A stretch of DNA of 64,000 bases from Micromonospora sp. C28SCA-DRY-2 (GCF_030519475.1 NZ_JAUMKD010000007.1:124001-188000), one strand, 5' to 3'. Numbered from the stretch's first letter, positions 49,738 to 60,096 are shown. Numbers and translations are program-made. The notes: generated from the sequence alone by a model not told the origin.

Positions 49738-50120
49738 CGACCACCTTCATCAACCTGCCGGTGCGCGACCTGACCACCTCCACCGAGTTCTTCCGGATCC
49801 TCGGGTTCCACGCGGGTGAGCTGTCGCCGGACGGCACCAGCATCCAGCTCACCCTCACCGACACGACGCACCTGATGCTGCACACCACCAGCTCGTTCGC
49901 CGGCTACACCGGCGTCGACGTGCCGGACACGGCGACCGCCCGGGAGGTGATCGTCGGGCTCGGCCTGGACAGCCGGGAGGAGGTCGACGACCTGGTCGGC
50001 CGGGCCGTGGCGGCCGGGGCGGAGAGCCTCGGCGAGCCGGAGGAGCGGGGCGGCCGCTACATGGGCGGCTTCCGCGACCTCGACGGCCACCAGTGGTCCT
50101 TCCTGCACGTCGGCGGCTGA
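49734..50120 (+). CDS. VOC-family (glyoxalase/bleomycin-resistance-like) protein
   Basis: A 128-residue vicinal-oxygen-chelate protein. It begins with INLPVRDLTTSTEFFRILGF and ends with GFRDLDGHQWSFLHV, the two halves of the usual beta-alpha-beta-beta-beta repeat. A metal-binding Glu or His pair is not obvious, so an enzyme role is uncertain; PhnB-like demethylases and binding proteins look similar. The ATG overlaps the stop of the DUF4287-SRPBCC gene (ATGA), so the two products are probably made together. Confidence 0.85.
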   Translation: MTTTFINLPVRDLTTSTEFFRILGFHAGELSPDGTSIQLTLTDTTHLMLHTTSSFAGYTGVDVPDTATAREVIVGLGLDSREEVDDLVGRAVAAGAESLGEPEERGGRYMGGFRDLDGHQWSFLHVGG

Positions 50121-50224
50121 GGTCCGGGTCCGGCGGCGGTCGGTCGACCGCCGCCGGACCGCCGGCCACCCCGTCGCCGCCCCTGCCGCGGCGCGCGCCC
50201 GTGGCGATCGACCAGAATGGCGCC

Positions 50225-50653
50225 ATGGCGCGGGAGATGACCGACGAACAGTGGCGGGCGTTCGTCAGCCACGGCACCCGGACCGGCAAGCTCGCCACCG
50301 TACGGGCCAACGGCTCGCCCCACGTGGTGCCGGTCTGGTTCGTGCTCGACGGCGACGACCTGGTCTTCACCACCGGGCGGAGCAGCGTGAAGGGGCGCAA
50401 CCTGCGGCGCGACCCGCGGGCGGCGCTGACCGTCGACGAGGAGCACCCGCCGTACGCGTTCGTCGCGGTCCGGGGGCGGGTCACCGTCAGCGAGGATCTC
50501 GACGAGATGCTGACCTGGGCGACCCGGATCGCCGCCCGCTACGTCGGCGACGACCTCGCCGAGCGGTACGGCCGGCGCAACGCGGTGCCGGGCGAGTTGC
50601 TGGTGCGGCTGCGGGTGGAGCAGCGGGTGGCGTTCACCGGCATCGCGGACTGA
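50225..50653 (+). CDS. PPOX-class F420-dependent oxidoreductase
   Basis: A 142-residue split-barrel flavin- or F420-binding protein. Typical blocks are LATVRANGSPHVVPVWFVLDGDDLVFTTGRSSVKGRNLRRDPRAALTVDEE (given in parts) and YAFVAVRGRVTV. The KGRNLRRDPR segment is the phosphate-binding region of F420-dependent members in actinobacteria, which use deazaflavin instead of FMN. ATG 50225 leads straight to the fold. The substrate is unknown; some relatives reduce biliverdin or nitro compounds. Confidence 0.9.
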   Translation: MAREMTDEQWRAFVSHGTRTGKLATVRANGSPHVVPVWFVLDGDDLVFTTGRSSVKGRNLRRDPRAALTVDEEHPPYAFVAVRGRVTVSEDLDEMLTWATRIAARYVGDDLAERYGRRNAVPGELLVRLRVEQRVAFTGIAD

Positions 50654-50876
50654 CCCCGGCGGAGCCACCGACGGCCGGGCCACGGCCGTGGCTCGCACCG
50701 GTGATCTCCGGTGACGCCGACGCGCGGCCACCCGACGCGAACACGTCGCGTGATCTAACGTGAGCGGGGAGCGCCGGTGGGGCGGGTACGAAGCCGGGGT
50801 GCGTCGCAGCGATGAGTCTGCCGGCGCCCACAGGTCTACCTCCCGACCGAGACCACCAACTCATCGGGAGTACGGC

Positions 50877-51521
50877 ATGGGCGTCATCCACATCGAGCTG
50901 TTCGCGACCCTCGACCTGGTCGGGCAGTCGCCCGGCGGACCCGACGAGGATCCGGTGGGGTTCCCGTTCGGCGGCTGGCAGGCGCCCCTGCTGGACGAGG
51001 TCGCCGGGGCGCAGGTCGCTGCCGCGTACGAGGGCACCGACGCGCTCCTGCTCGGCCGCCGGACATATGACATCTTCGCCGCCTACTGGCCGCACCAGGA
51101 GGGCGGCGAGGACGACGACATCGCCCGGCTGTTCAACAGCGTCCCGAAGTACGTGGCCTCCCGCGGCCGGCCCGACCTCTCGTGGGCCGGGTCCACCCGG
51201 CTCGGCCCGGACCTGGCCGGCGCGGTACGCGAGATCCGGGACCGGCACGAGCACGTGAAGGTGGTCGGGAGCCTGAACCTGGTGCAGACCCTGCTGCGCG
51301 AGAAGCTCTTCGACCGGCTCGACCTCTGGGTGCACCCGATCGTGCTCGGCGTCGGCAAGAAGGTGTTCGACGGTGGCGCGGTGCCCACCAACGTCACCCT
51401 CCTCGACCCGCCGGTGGCCAGTCCGACGGGCACCGTGTACCTGCGCTACGGGCTCGCCGAGGGCACGCCCGGGACGGGGGACATGAGCGCACCCGATCGC
51501 GGTGTCGGGCGCGGCGACTGA
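50877..51521 (+). CDS. RibD/dihydrofolate-reductase-like protein
   Basis: A 214-residue protein of the DHFR-like RibD C-terminal group. It begins VIHIELFATLDLVGQSPGGPDED, then ALLLGRRTYDIFAAYWPHQ, KYVASRGRPDLSWAGS and VKVVGSLNLVQTLLREKLFDRLDLWVHPIVLGVGKKVFDGG (read in parts). The NADPH-binding LLLGRRTYD and V-GS-N/L-QTLL motifs are present. The reductase substrate is unknown. ATG 50877 follows ATCGGGAGTACGGC. A perfect 22-bp-stem hairpin lies 47 bases after the stop. Confidence 0.88.
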   Translation: MGVIHIELFATLDLVGQSPGGPDEDPVGFPFGGWQAPLLDEVAGAQVAAAYEGTDALLLGRRTYDIFAAYWPHQEGGEDDDIARLFNSVPKYVASRGRPDLSWAGSTRLGPDLAGAVREIRDRHEHVKVVGSLNLVQTLLREKLFDRLDLWVHPIVLGVGKKVFDGGAVPTNVTLLDPPVASPTGTVYLRYGLAEGTPGTGDMSAPDRGVGRGD

Positions 51522-51568
51522 AGCGCCCTGCCCCGGGCGGATCGCCGGCGGTGAATCCGCCCCTGGTC

Positions 51569-51622
51569 GGCACCGCGGCACGGCGTCGGCGGTTCCCGGT
51601 GCCGACGCCGTGCCGCGGTGCC
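51569..51622. terminator. Perfect 22-bp stem hairpin between convergent genes
   Basis: GGCACCGCGGCACGGCGTCG and two more bases (51569-51590) pair exactly with 51601-51622 around a 10-base loop. It lies between the stop of the RibD-like gene (plus) and that of the MFS gene (minus), and is the strongest hairpin I can see in the window. It is probably a bidirectional terminator; no T-tract follows. Confidence 0.8.
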
Positions 51623-51716
51623 TCGCCAGCCGGTCGCTGCCGGCCCGGCGATGCTCCGGTGGCCGCCCGAGGTCCGGCGTCACCACCGGCCACCGGCCCG
51701 AGCTACGCCCGCGGTG

Positions 51717-53102
51717 CTAGCGGGCGCGACCGGCTGCCGCCCACCGGTCGCCGCGACCCGTCCCGGCCGCCCCTCGCCGCCGCCCGCCGCGCGCCAGCAG
51801 CACGGCCACCAGCAGATACGCCGTCGCGAACACCGCGAACGCCGCCCCGTTGCCGGAGGCCGTGGCGACCAGGCCGTACCCGAGGTAGACCACGATGATG
51901 GTCAGGCCGGTGCCCATCCCGGCCAGCGAGGTGACGGTGGCCCGCCCGGGGCCGGCGATCCGGGCCTGCAACCGTGCCTCGGCCAGCACGCTGGCCAGTT
52001 GGAAGCCGCAGAAGGCCAGGCCCACCAGGACGAAGCCGGCCGGGCGGCCGAGCAGCGCCCCGACGGCGAGGGCCAGGCCGGCGAGCGCCAGCAGGGCGGC
52101 CCGACCGCGCCGGCCGAGCCGTTCCCCGGCCGGGGCGAGCAGGCCGCCGATGCTCACCCCGACCCAGGTGAGCAGGAGCAGCAGCGGCACGGTCTCGGCG
52201 GCGACGCCGGTGTCCCGGGCGAGCAGTGGCGTGTACTCGTCCAGTGCGTTCCACACCGCGGTGACCGCGGCGACCAGCAGCACCGCCGACCGCACGGCCG
52301 GGTCGGCGCGCACCTCGGCCAGCCCGGCGCGCAGGCTGGCCCACCAACCGAGGTCGTCCTCCGCCGGCTCCACCCCGCCGGCCGGCTCGGCCGCGCCGGT
52401 CGGGTCGGGGCTGGCACGGCCGGGGCCGGGCACGGCAGCGCCGGCCGGCACCGCGCTCGCCGGGGCGGGGCTGGTCGGCGCGGCGTCGAGGGGGGCGGCG
52501 GGGCTGGTCGGGGCGGGGCGGTGTTCCGGGAACCGGGTGGCGACGGCGGCGGCGAGCAGGCACGCCAGCACGCTGGCCGCGCCCACCGCCGGGTATCCGC
52601 CGGCGTCGAGGACCGGGGCGGCCAGCACGATCGAGGCGAGCACGGCGAGCGTTTCCGCGGTACGCGCCCGGCCGATGGTCCGGGCGTAGCGGCCGGCCGC
52701 GCCGAGGCGGTCCAGTTCGGTGAAGACCAGCGCCTCCAGCGCACCGGAGGCCAGCGCCCCGCCGGCGCCCCAGAGCACGAAGCCGACGGCGAACGCCGGA
52801 TAGGACGGGACGAGCACCCAGAGGGCGAACGCGGCGGCGCTGACCAGCGGAGCGAGGCAGAGCAGCAGCCGCCGGGAGACCGCGTCGGCCCAGGCGCCGG
52901 AGGGCACCTCGAGCAGGATGCTGCTGGCCGACCAGATCACGAACAGCGAGCTGATCTGCCAGACGGACAGGCCGGTGTCGCTGAACAGCAGCGCGTACAC
53001 CGGATAGAGCAGGACGAGTTCGCTGAGGAACGCGTACCCGTAGAGGGTGGCCGCCAGCCGGCGGACGCGCGGATCGGGCACGCGCGCGGAGATGGGTGTC
53101 AT
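51717..53102 (-). CDS. MFS transporter
   Basis: A 461-residue major facilitator protein with about twelve hydrophobic segments and a long central Pro/Ala-rich loop (about 205-260) that is longer than in most MFS exporters. The first half has EVPSGAWADAVSRRLLLCLAPL, the usual loop 2-3 signature G-x-x-x-D-x-x-x-R-R. ATG 53102 (MTPISARVP) is preceded by GGGAAGG. It faces the RibD-like gene across the long hairpin. The substrate is unknown. Confidence 0.87.
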   Translation of the reverse strand: MTPISARVPDPRVRRLAATLYGYAFLSELVLLYPVYALLFSDTGLSVWQISSLFVIWSASSILLEVPSGAWADAVSRRLLLCLAPLVSAAAFALWVLVPSYPAFAVGFVLWGAGGALASGALEALVFTELDRLGAAGRYARTIGRARTAETLAVLASIVLAAPVLDAGGYPAVGAASVLACLLAAAVATRFPEHRPAPTSPAAPLDAAPTSPAPASAVPAGAAVPGPGRASPDPTGAAEPAGGVEPAEDDLGWWASLRAGLAEVRADPAVRSAVLLVAAVTAVWNALDEYTPLLARDTGVAAETVPLLLLLTWVGVSIGGLLAPAGERLGRRGRAALLALAGLALAVGALLGRPAGFVLVGLAFCGFQLASVLAEARLQARIAGPGRATVTSLAGMGTGLTIIVVYLGYGLVATASGNGAAFAVFATAYLLVAVLLARGGRRRGAAGTGRGDRWAAAGRAR

Positions 53103-53255
53103 GAGACCTTCCCGGTGGGACGAAACGGACGCCGGACGTACGGCGACCGTGGCGGCCCACGGCAACGGCCTCTAGCGGAGCATCAACATCGCCACGTCAT
53201 GCGGCGATGGTAGACGGACGCAACGGTCCGGTCACGCCCATTCGCCGGACGCGCG

Positions 53256-53286
53256 CCGGGGTGGGACCCGACGGGCCCCACCCCGG
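53256..53286 (-). terminator. Hairpin after the membrane-protein gene
   Basis: CCGGGGTGGG (53256-53265) pairs with CCCACCCCGG (53277-53286), with an inner CCC-GAC-GGG extension. On the minus strand it begins 16 bases after the stop at 53302, which is the stop of the frameshift-corrected membrane-protein gene, and 68 bases after the stop of the frame as written. Confidence 0.65.
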
Positions 53287-53301
53287 ACGGTCGGCGGCGG
53301 C

Positions 53302-53394
53302 TCAGCGCCGGTCGCGGTCCACCGGCGGGATGACCATGGTGGCCTCGGCGTCGTCACCGGTCGGCTGGGCCGGGATGGTGGCGCCCCGGGGGGG
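53302..53394 (-). other. Displaced true C-terminus of the conserved-TM-helix protein
   Basis: Read in the next frame, this stretch encodes RGATIPAQPTGDDAEATMVI and PPVDRDRR before a TGA at 53302. It joins smoothly to ...DATQPTP of the gene above if one base is removed from the run of seven G at 53388-53394. The DDAEATMVIPP phrase echoes GDDPAATQVVP earlier in the same protein. It is therefore most likely the real C-terminus displaced by a one-base error or mutation. Confidence 0.6.
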
Positions 53395-54241
53395 TGGGCT
53401 GGGTGGCGTCCGGGTCGAGGTGCGCCGGGGCGCCGGCTCCGGTGTGGCTGGCCGCGGTGGGCACCACCTGGGTGGCCGCCGGGTCGTCACCGACCGGGCC
53501 GGTGCCGGGAGCGGACTCGGCCAGCCGGGCCGCGGTGTCCCGACGGCCGGCCTGGTAGGCGCGGGCGTGCGTGGCGATCTCCCGGGACTCCTGCTCGGCC
53601 CGGGTGAGCCAGGACTCCCACCGGCTCTGCATCGGCCGGACCAGCCCGCCGCCGACGCCGACGACCAGGATGCCGCCGACGGTGGCCAGCACGGCGATCA
53701 GCACCGGGGTGGTCACCGCGGTGGCCACGCCGATCTGGTTGAGCGCGGCGATGATGCCCAGGCCGAGGATGAACACCGAGGCGATGGTGGCCAGGATCCG
53801 GCCGTACGACAGGCCGCCCAGGGCGCCGCTGATGATGTCCTTGACCGCGTTGGCGATCGCCGCGGCGACCACCACGATGACGATCGCGACGAAGGCGCGC
53901 GGCAGCCAGGCGATGACCCCGGCGATCAGGTCCGAGACGGGGTTCGGTCCCCAGATGCCGAAGGCGAGTTGCAGGGTCACCAGCAGCACGCCGTAGTAGA
54001 CGAGCTTGGCGACGATGTCGCTGGCGTCGTACCGGGACCGGGCCAGGGCCCGGCGGATGCCGCCGCGCTCGACGGCCCGGTCGAAGCCGACCCGCTCCAG
54101 CACCTTGTTCACGATCTGCCGCAGCGCCTTCGCGGCCAGCCATCCGACCACCAGGATGGCCACGAAACCGACGGCCTTGGGCAGGAAGAGCAGCACCGAG
54201 CGGACGGTGTCCCCCACCGCGTCACTGAAGTTTTCTCGCAT
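53354..54241 (-). CDS. Conserved-TM-helix (mechanosensitive-channel-like) membrane protein, 3' frameshift
   Basis: A membrane protein with five hydrophobic segments. Two copies of the conserved TM helix repeat are recognisable: LLFLPKAVGFVAILVVGWLAAKALRQIVNKVLERVGFD near the start (cited in parts), and VIAWLPRAFVAIVIVVVAAAIANAVKDIISGALG after residue 110. A conserved GIIAALNQIGVA segment follows. Such proteins are often called mechanosensitive-channel-like, though they lack a full MscS domain. As written the frame ends in a Pro/His-rich tail (TPPGRHHPGPADR). One base fewer in the G7 run restores a better C-terminus ending at 53302. ATG 54241 leads into the conserved start; a Met six codons earlier is possible. 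Confidence 0.8.
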   Translation of the reverse strand: MRENFSDAVGDTVRSVLLFLPKAVGFVAILVVGWLAAKALRQIVNKVLERVGFDRAVERGGIRRALARSRYDASDIVAKLVYYGVLLVTLQLAFGIWGPNPVSDLIAGVIAWLPRAFVAIVIVVVAAAIANAVKDIISGALGGLSYGRILATIASVFILGLGIIAALNQIGVATAVTTPVLIAVLATVGGILVVGVGGGLVRPMQSRWESWLTRAEQESREIATHARAYQAGRRDTAARLAESAPGTGPVGDDPAATQVVPTAASHTGAGAPAHLDPDATQPTPPGRHHPGPADR

Positions 54242-54323
54242 CGATATCCTCCACAGCACCGGTTCGTCCGGGCCGACCTACCCCATCGGGATCCGCCGGA
54301 AACCCGGGTGCGGCGCCGGGAGG

Positions 54324-55484
54324 TCACGGGCGGCAGTCGTACGCGACCTCGGTCTGCGCCTGTGTGGGGGTGGGCGAGGTGATGTTGACGGTGGCCGTCT
54401 GGCGGGTGCTGCCGACGCCGGTGAACGTCCACTCCAGCCTCAGGTCGACGCTGCGCTGCCCCCGGCCGACCCGCTCGGTCAACACGCTGCTCGGCGGGCT
54501 GCCGGAGCGCAGCCACTGGTACTCGACGACCCCGCCCCGGCCGTTGGTGCGGACGGTCGCGACCACGGCCACGGTCACGTCGCACCGGTCGCCGGCCGGC
54601 TCGGGCACCGCCACCGTCACCCCGGTGATCTCCAGCGGGCTGATCCGCTGCCACAGGTAGATCCCCACGGCGGCGAGCAGCGCCAGGGTGAGCAGAGTGG
54701 ACAGCACCGAGGTGACCGCCCGCCAGACCGACCGCCGGCGTCGCCCCGGCGGCGCCGGCCAGGCGGGCGCGGCCGGCGGCGCGGCCGGAACGCCGGGCCC
54801 GAACCGCACCTCCCCGCCGACCGGTGCGGCGCCGGCCCGGGGAGCACCGACGACCGGGCCCGCCCCGCCCGGCGTGGTCGCGCCGGCCACGCCGGTCCGG
54901 CCGGGCGCGGTCCCGGCGGCGGTACGCGCGCCGTAGAGCGTGCCCGTCCCGGCCACGGTGGCGGCCGCACCGGGCGGATCGGTCGACGCCGTACCGCCCG
55001 GCCACGCCGTCGGCCCGGCGTGCCCGGCCGGCGTCCGCCCAGCCCCGCCCAGCTCGACCGTCGACTCCCCCATGCCGCGCTGGGTGACCGGCTCAGCGGC
55101 GCTCGGAGGGACAGTTGCCTCCGCACCGCCCAGCCGCGCGGTCGGCTCCCCCGCGCCGAGGTGGACGGCCGATCCGACGCCTCCGGGCCGGGCGTCCGCA
55201 CCGGCCGCCAGGTGCACGGTCGGCGCGGCACCGCCCAGGTGGACCGTGGGTTCCACCCCGCCGAGCCGAGCGGTCGGCTCGGCCGTGCCCAGGTGGACCG
55301 TGGGCGCCACGCCAGGCGGCGGGCCCAGGTGGACCGTCGGCTCGACCGTTCCCGGCACGGCCTGGGCCGCGGCGAGCCGCGCGGTGGGCTCGGCCGGGCG
55401 CATGGGACCGGCGGGCCGGTCGGAGGTGTCGTCGGTCCCCGGGCGGGTGGGCAGCGCCTCGGTCGGGTCGTTCGGCTGGGTCAC
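54324..55484 (-). CDS. Repeat-rich, single-pass membrane protein next to the Ser/Thr kinase
   Basis: A 386-residue protein of Pro/Ala/Thr-rich composition. Residues about 30-135 hold about nine short repeats of the pattern (E/A)PT(V/A)(H/R)LG, for example EPTVHLG, APTVHLG and EPTARLGG. One membrane segment lies near 255-278 (VWRAVTSVLSTLLTLALLAAVGIYLW). The C-terminal 100 residues form an Ig-like external domain with two Cys (DRCDVTVAVVATVRTNGRGGVVEYQWLRSG; YDCRP at the end). GTG 55484 lies 49 bases after the kinase stop. The repeated Thr sites in a kinase operon suggest a kinase substrate, but this is inference. No named family was recognised. Confidence 0.72.
   Translation of the reverse strand: MTQPNDPTEALPTRPGTDDTSDRPAGPMRPAEPTARLAAAQAVPGTVEPTVHLGPPPGVAPTVHLGTAEPTARLGGVEPTVHLGGAAPTVHLAAGADARPGGVGSAVHLGAGEPTARLGGAEATVPPSAAEPVTQRGMGESTVELGGAGRTPAGHAGPTAWPGGTASTDPPGAAATVAGTGTLYGARTAAGTAPGRTGVAGATTPGGAGPVVGAPRAGAAPVGGEVRFGPGVPAAPPAAPAWPAPPGRRRRSVWRAVTSVLSTLLTLALLAAVGIYLWQRISPLEITGVTVAVPEPAGDRCDVTVAVVATVRTNGRGGVVEYQWLRSGSPPSSVLTERVGRGQRSVDLRLEWTFTGVGSTRQTATVNITSPTPTQAQTEVAYDCRP
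55225..55345. repeat. Nucleotide repeats encoding the PTVHLG motifs
   Basis: GCCCAGGTGGACCGT(G/C)GG recurs at about 55235, 55286 and 55325, with related copies toward 55120 and 55410. These are the DNA form of the protein repeat on the opposite strand, consistent with growth by duplication. Confidence 0.6.
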
Positions 55485-55533
55485 GGCGGCCCGTCCTTCG
55501 TCGTCGTGGTCGGCCTGGCGTCCGGGTGGCCGG

Positions 55534-57147
55534 TCAGCCCGGGGTGCAGTTCGAGTCGAGGGTGACGTAGACCGGTCCGCCCTCGGCGGTGTTGCCGGCC
55601 TGGTCGGTGGCGAGCACCCGGACCGGGATCCGGGTGGCGCTCGCGGGCCGGGGCAGGTCGCCGAAGGCTCCCCGGAACGCCCCGTCGCGGCCCGGTGCCA
55701 TGGCGACGTCGGTGGACCGGCCCTCGTGGGTGTAGCGGAGCCGGACCCGCAGCGAGCCGGCCGGCGTCCCGTCGTCGGAGACCACCGCGGTGACGGTGCT
55801 CGACGTCGGCCCGTACGGGCAGCCCCGCGGGTCGAGTCTGGTCGGGTTGGCCGCCACCCTCCCCACCGCCGGGGCGACGGTGTCCGGCGGCGGTGGGCTG
55901 GTGCTGGTCGACGCGCTCGGGCTCGGGGCCCGGGTGGGTGGGCGGGTCGTCGCGCCGGGGGCGGGCGGCTCCGGGGTCGCCGTCGTGGCCGCCACGCCCG
56001 ACGGGGTGGGAGTCGCGCTCGGCGTCGGGGCGGGCGATCCGGCGCTCGCCGTCGCCACCGCGCCACCGGTCACGGTGGTCGACCCCGAGGCGGCCGCCCC
56101 GGCGGCGGCCACCGGCTCGTCGCGGGCGGCGTAGCTCAGCCCGGCGCCGCCGACCACCAGGGTGGCCACCACCCCGGCGGCGACCAGCGACCCGCGGGCC
56201 CGGCCTGGACGCAGCCAGGTCCACCGCCCGGAGCTTCCGCCGAGGGCGGTGCCGGCCAGGCTGGTGGCGCCGCCGGTGCCGTCCGGGACGGGGAAGAGGG
56301 CGGCCAGCAGCGCCGCCCGGCGGGCCAGCTCGCGCAGCCCCCGCTCCTCCCAGTCCGTGCCGTACGCCCGGCCGGCCACCTCTTCGAGCAGGGCGAGGAA
56401 CGCCTGGGCGGGTTGCGGCCGGTCGGCGGGCCGCTTGGCCATGCCGTACCGCAGCAGGTCGTGCACCGGCGCGGGGGCGGGGTCGGTGGGGATCGGCGCG
56501 GTGGCGTGCTGCTGGCGCAGGGTGAGCAGGTCCCGCCCGTCGTACGGGGGGCGCCCGGTGAGGCATTCGAAGAAGGTCGCGGTCGCCGCGTAGATGTCGC
56601 AGGCCGGGGTGGCCGGGGCGCCGGTCCACTGCTCCGGGGCCATGTAGCGGGGCGTGCCGGTGACCGTGACGCCGGAGCCGGCGCCGGCCGGCATCGCGAT
56701 GCCGAAGTCGGCCAGCTTGCTGGTGCCCTCGGCGGTCACCAGCACGTTCTCCGGCTTGTAGTCGCGGTGCACCACGCCCCGGGCGTGCGCCGCCCCGAGC
56801 CCGGCGAGCGATCCCTTCAGCACGCAGAGCGCCGACTCCGGCCCGGTCGGGCCGTGCGCGCGCAGCATCTGCCGCAGCGACACGCCGTCGACCAGCTCCA
56901 TCACGATCGCCGCACCGTCTGGCGACTCGACGTACTCGTAGAGCCGGCAGACGTGCGGGTCGTCGATCTCGCCGAGCAGCCGGGCCTCGTCGCGGAAGGC
57001 GGTGCGGAACGACGGGTCGCCGCCGGTGAGGTACTTGATCGCCACCGGGGTGCCGGTGCCGTCGTGCACGGCCAGGTCCACCCGGCCCGACGCGCCCGCG
57101 CCGAGCTGCCGCACCGGCGTGTAGCCGGACACCTGCCAGCCGGTCAC
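55534..57147 (-). CDS. Serine/threonine protein kinase (PknB-like) with external domain
   Basis: A 537-residue Hanks-type kinase. It has the glycine loop LGAGASGRVDLAV at 15-27, Lys38 in VAIKYL, the catalytic loop VVHRDYKPEN with Asp129, the metal-binding DFG at 147-149, and the substrate/APE segment GTPRYMAPEQ. After a juxtamembrane region comes one membrane helix (about 318-337), then a Thr/Pro/Ser-rich stretch and a C-terminal external domain (about 420-535) with a Cys pair, Ig-like in type (VYVTLDSNCTPG at the end). The HRDY variant instead of HRDL is seen in some actinobacterial kinases. It is upstream of the PTVHLG-repeat gene. Confidence 0.94.
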   Translation of the reverse strand: MTGWQVSGYTPVRQLGAGASGRVDLAVHDGTGTPVAIKYLTGGDPSFRTAFRDEARLLGEIDDPHVCRLYEYVESPDGAAIVMELVDGVSLRQMLRAHGPTGPESALCVLKGSLAGLGAAHARGVVHRDYKPENVLVTAEGTSKLADFGIAMPAGAGSGVTVTGTPRYMAPEQWTGAPATPACDIYAATATFFECLTGRPPYDGRDLLTLRQQHATAPIPTDPAPAPVHDLLRYGMAKRPADRPQPAQAFLALLEEVAGRAYGTDWEERGLRELARRAALLAALFPVPDGTGGATSLAGTALGGSSGRWTWLRPGRARGSLVAAGVVATLVVGGAGLSYAARDEPVAAAGAAASGSTTVTGGAVATASAGSPAPTPSATPTPSGVAATTATPEPPAPGATTRPPTRAPSPSASTSTSPPPPDTVAPAVGRVAANPTRLDPRGCPYGPTSSTVTAVVSDDGTPAGSLRVRLRYTHEGRSTDVAMAPGRDGAFRGAFGDLPRPASATRIPVRVLATDQAGNTAEGGPVYVTLDSNCTPG

Positions 57148-57436
57148 GCGATCACCTCCCGGCTCGGCGGGTCGTCACGGACGCCACGCTGGTCATTGTG
57201 GTCGGCGGGCCCGGTCGGGCCATCGGCGCAACGGCTGCTTCCGCCGCCCCGGACGTCGGCCGGCGCGCGGCCGCCCGGCGCGCCGAACCCGCCGGCGCGC
57301 CGCCCGGCGACGCGTCGGGCAACGCTGGCATGGTCGACCGCGGACACACGCCCCACAGGTAGCAGCTCCCGGCAAGCCGGTCCGGGTGCCTCCGCCCGTC
57401 GCGCCGGGCCGGGCCGGCTCGGTTAATGTGCAGGCC

Positions 57437-59047
<1,611 letters not shown>

Positions 59048-59056
59048 CCGCTCGGG

Positions 59057-59941
59057 TCAGCCACCCGGTGGGCCGCCGTCGGGCTCGGCGGCCGCCGCGA
59101 CCGTCCCGGTGACCGGTCCGGGATCCGGCACGCCCGTCCCGTCCCGTTCCGGCGCGCCCATCCCGTCCCGCTCCGGCATGGTACGGCTGAACTGGTCGAA
59201 GAAGCGCAGCAGCTCGACCGGGAACGGCATCACCAGGGTGCTGTTCTTCTCCGCCGCCACGTCCACCACGGTCTGCAGCAGCCGCAACTGGTACGCCCCG
59301 GGGGTGCCCGCCATCGCCCGGGAGGCGTCGGCGAGCCGGCGGGACGCCTGGTACTCGCCGTCGGCCGCGATCACCCGGGCCCGGCGTTCCCGCTCGGCCT
59401 CCGCCTGGCGGGACATCGACCGCTTCATTCCCTCGGGCAGCTCCACGTCCTTGACCTCGACCCGCTCGATCAGCAGTCCCCACGGCTTCTCGGTCGGCGC
59501 GTCGATGACCGCCTTCAGCTCGGCGTTGATCCGTTCCCGGTCGCCGAGCACGGTGTCCAGGTCGGCCTTGCCGATCACCGACCGCAGCGCGGTCTGCGCC
59601 ACCTGGAGCACCGCGGACGGATAGTCGTGCACGTTGACCAGCGCCTTCACCGGGTCGACCACCCGGTAGTAGACGACCGCGTCGACGGTGAGCGTCACGT
59701 TGTCCCGGGTGATCGCGCCCTGCGCCGGCACGCCCATCACCACCGTCTGCATACTCACCCGCACCATCCGGTCGGCGATCGGCACGATGAGCTGCAGGCC
59801 CGGCTGGCGGACCCGGTCGAGCACCCGACCGAACCGGAAGACGATGCCACGCTGGTACTGCTGTACCAGCCGGACGCTGAGCGCACCGAGCAGCGCCAGC
59901 AGCGCGAGCACGATCACCACGCCGATCACGGTGGCCTCCAT
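59057..59941 (-). CDS. Slipin/stomatin-like SPFH protein
   Basis: A 294-residue membrane-anchored SPFH protein. One N-terminal segment (about 5-22) is followed by RLVQQYQRGIVFRFGRVLDRVRQPGLQLIVPIADRM, YYRVVDPVKALVNVHDYPSAVLQVAQTALRSVIGKADLDTVLGDRERIN and MSRQAEAERERRARVIAADGEYQASRRLADA, all diagnostic for slipin/stomatin (each cited in parts). It ends in a Glu/Asp-rich tail. ATG 59941 (MEATVIGVV) was chosen. Slipins are often paired with NfeD proteases, but no NfeD gene is next to it here. It is convergent with the histidine kinase gene. Confidence 0.93.
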   Translation of the reverse strand: MEATVIGVVIVLALLALLGALSVRLVQQYQRGIVFRFGRVLDRVRQPGLQLIVPIADRMVRVSMQTVVMGVPAQGAITRDNVTLTVDAVVYYRVVDPVKALVNVHDYPSAVLQVAQTALRSVIGKADLDTVLGDRERINAELKAVIDAPTEKPWGLLIERVEVKDVELPEGMKRSMSRQAEAERERRARVIAADGEYQASRRLADASRAMAGTPGAYQLRLLQTVVDVAAEKNSTLVMPFPVELLRFFDQFSRTMPERDGMGAPERDGTGVPDPGPVTGTVAAAAEPDGGPPGG

Positions 59942-60096
59942 GGCACCCCCGATCCGGGCGACCACGGCCGCCGCCCGGGCCGCCGGATACCCGTTGCCAC
60001 GCCGGACACGCCTGCCGACCGTCACGGGGCGGCACAGATCGACCTCGATTGGTAACGTGACCGGGGCTCGCACCGGCGGAACGGGGAGGCTCCGGC

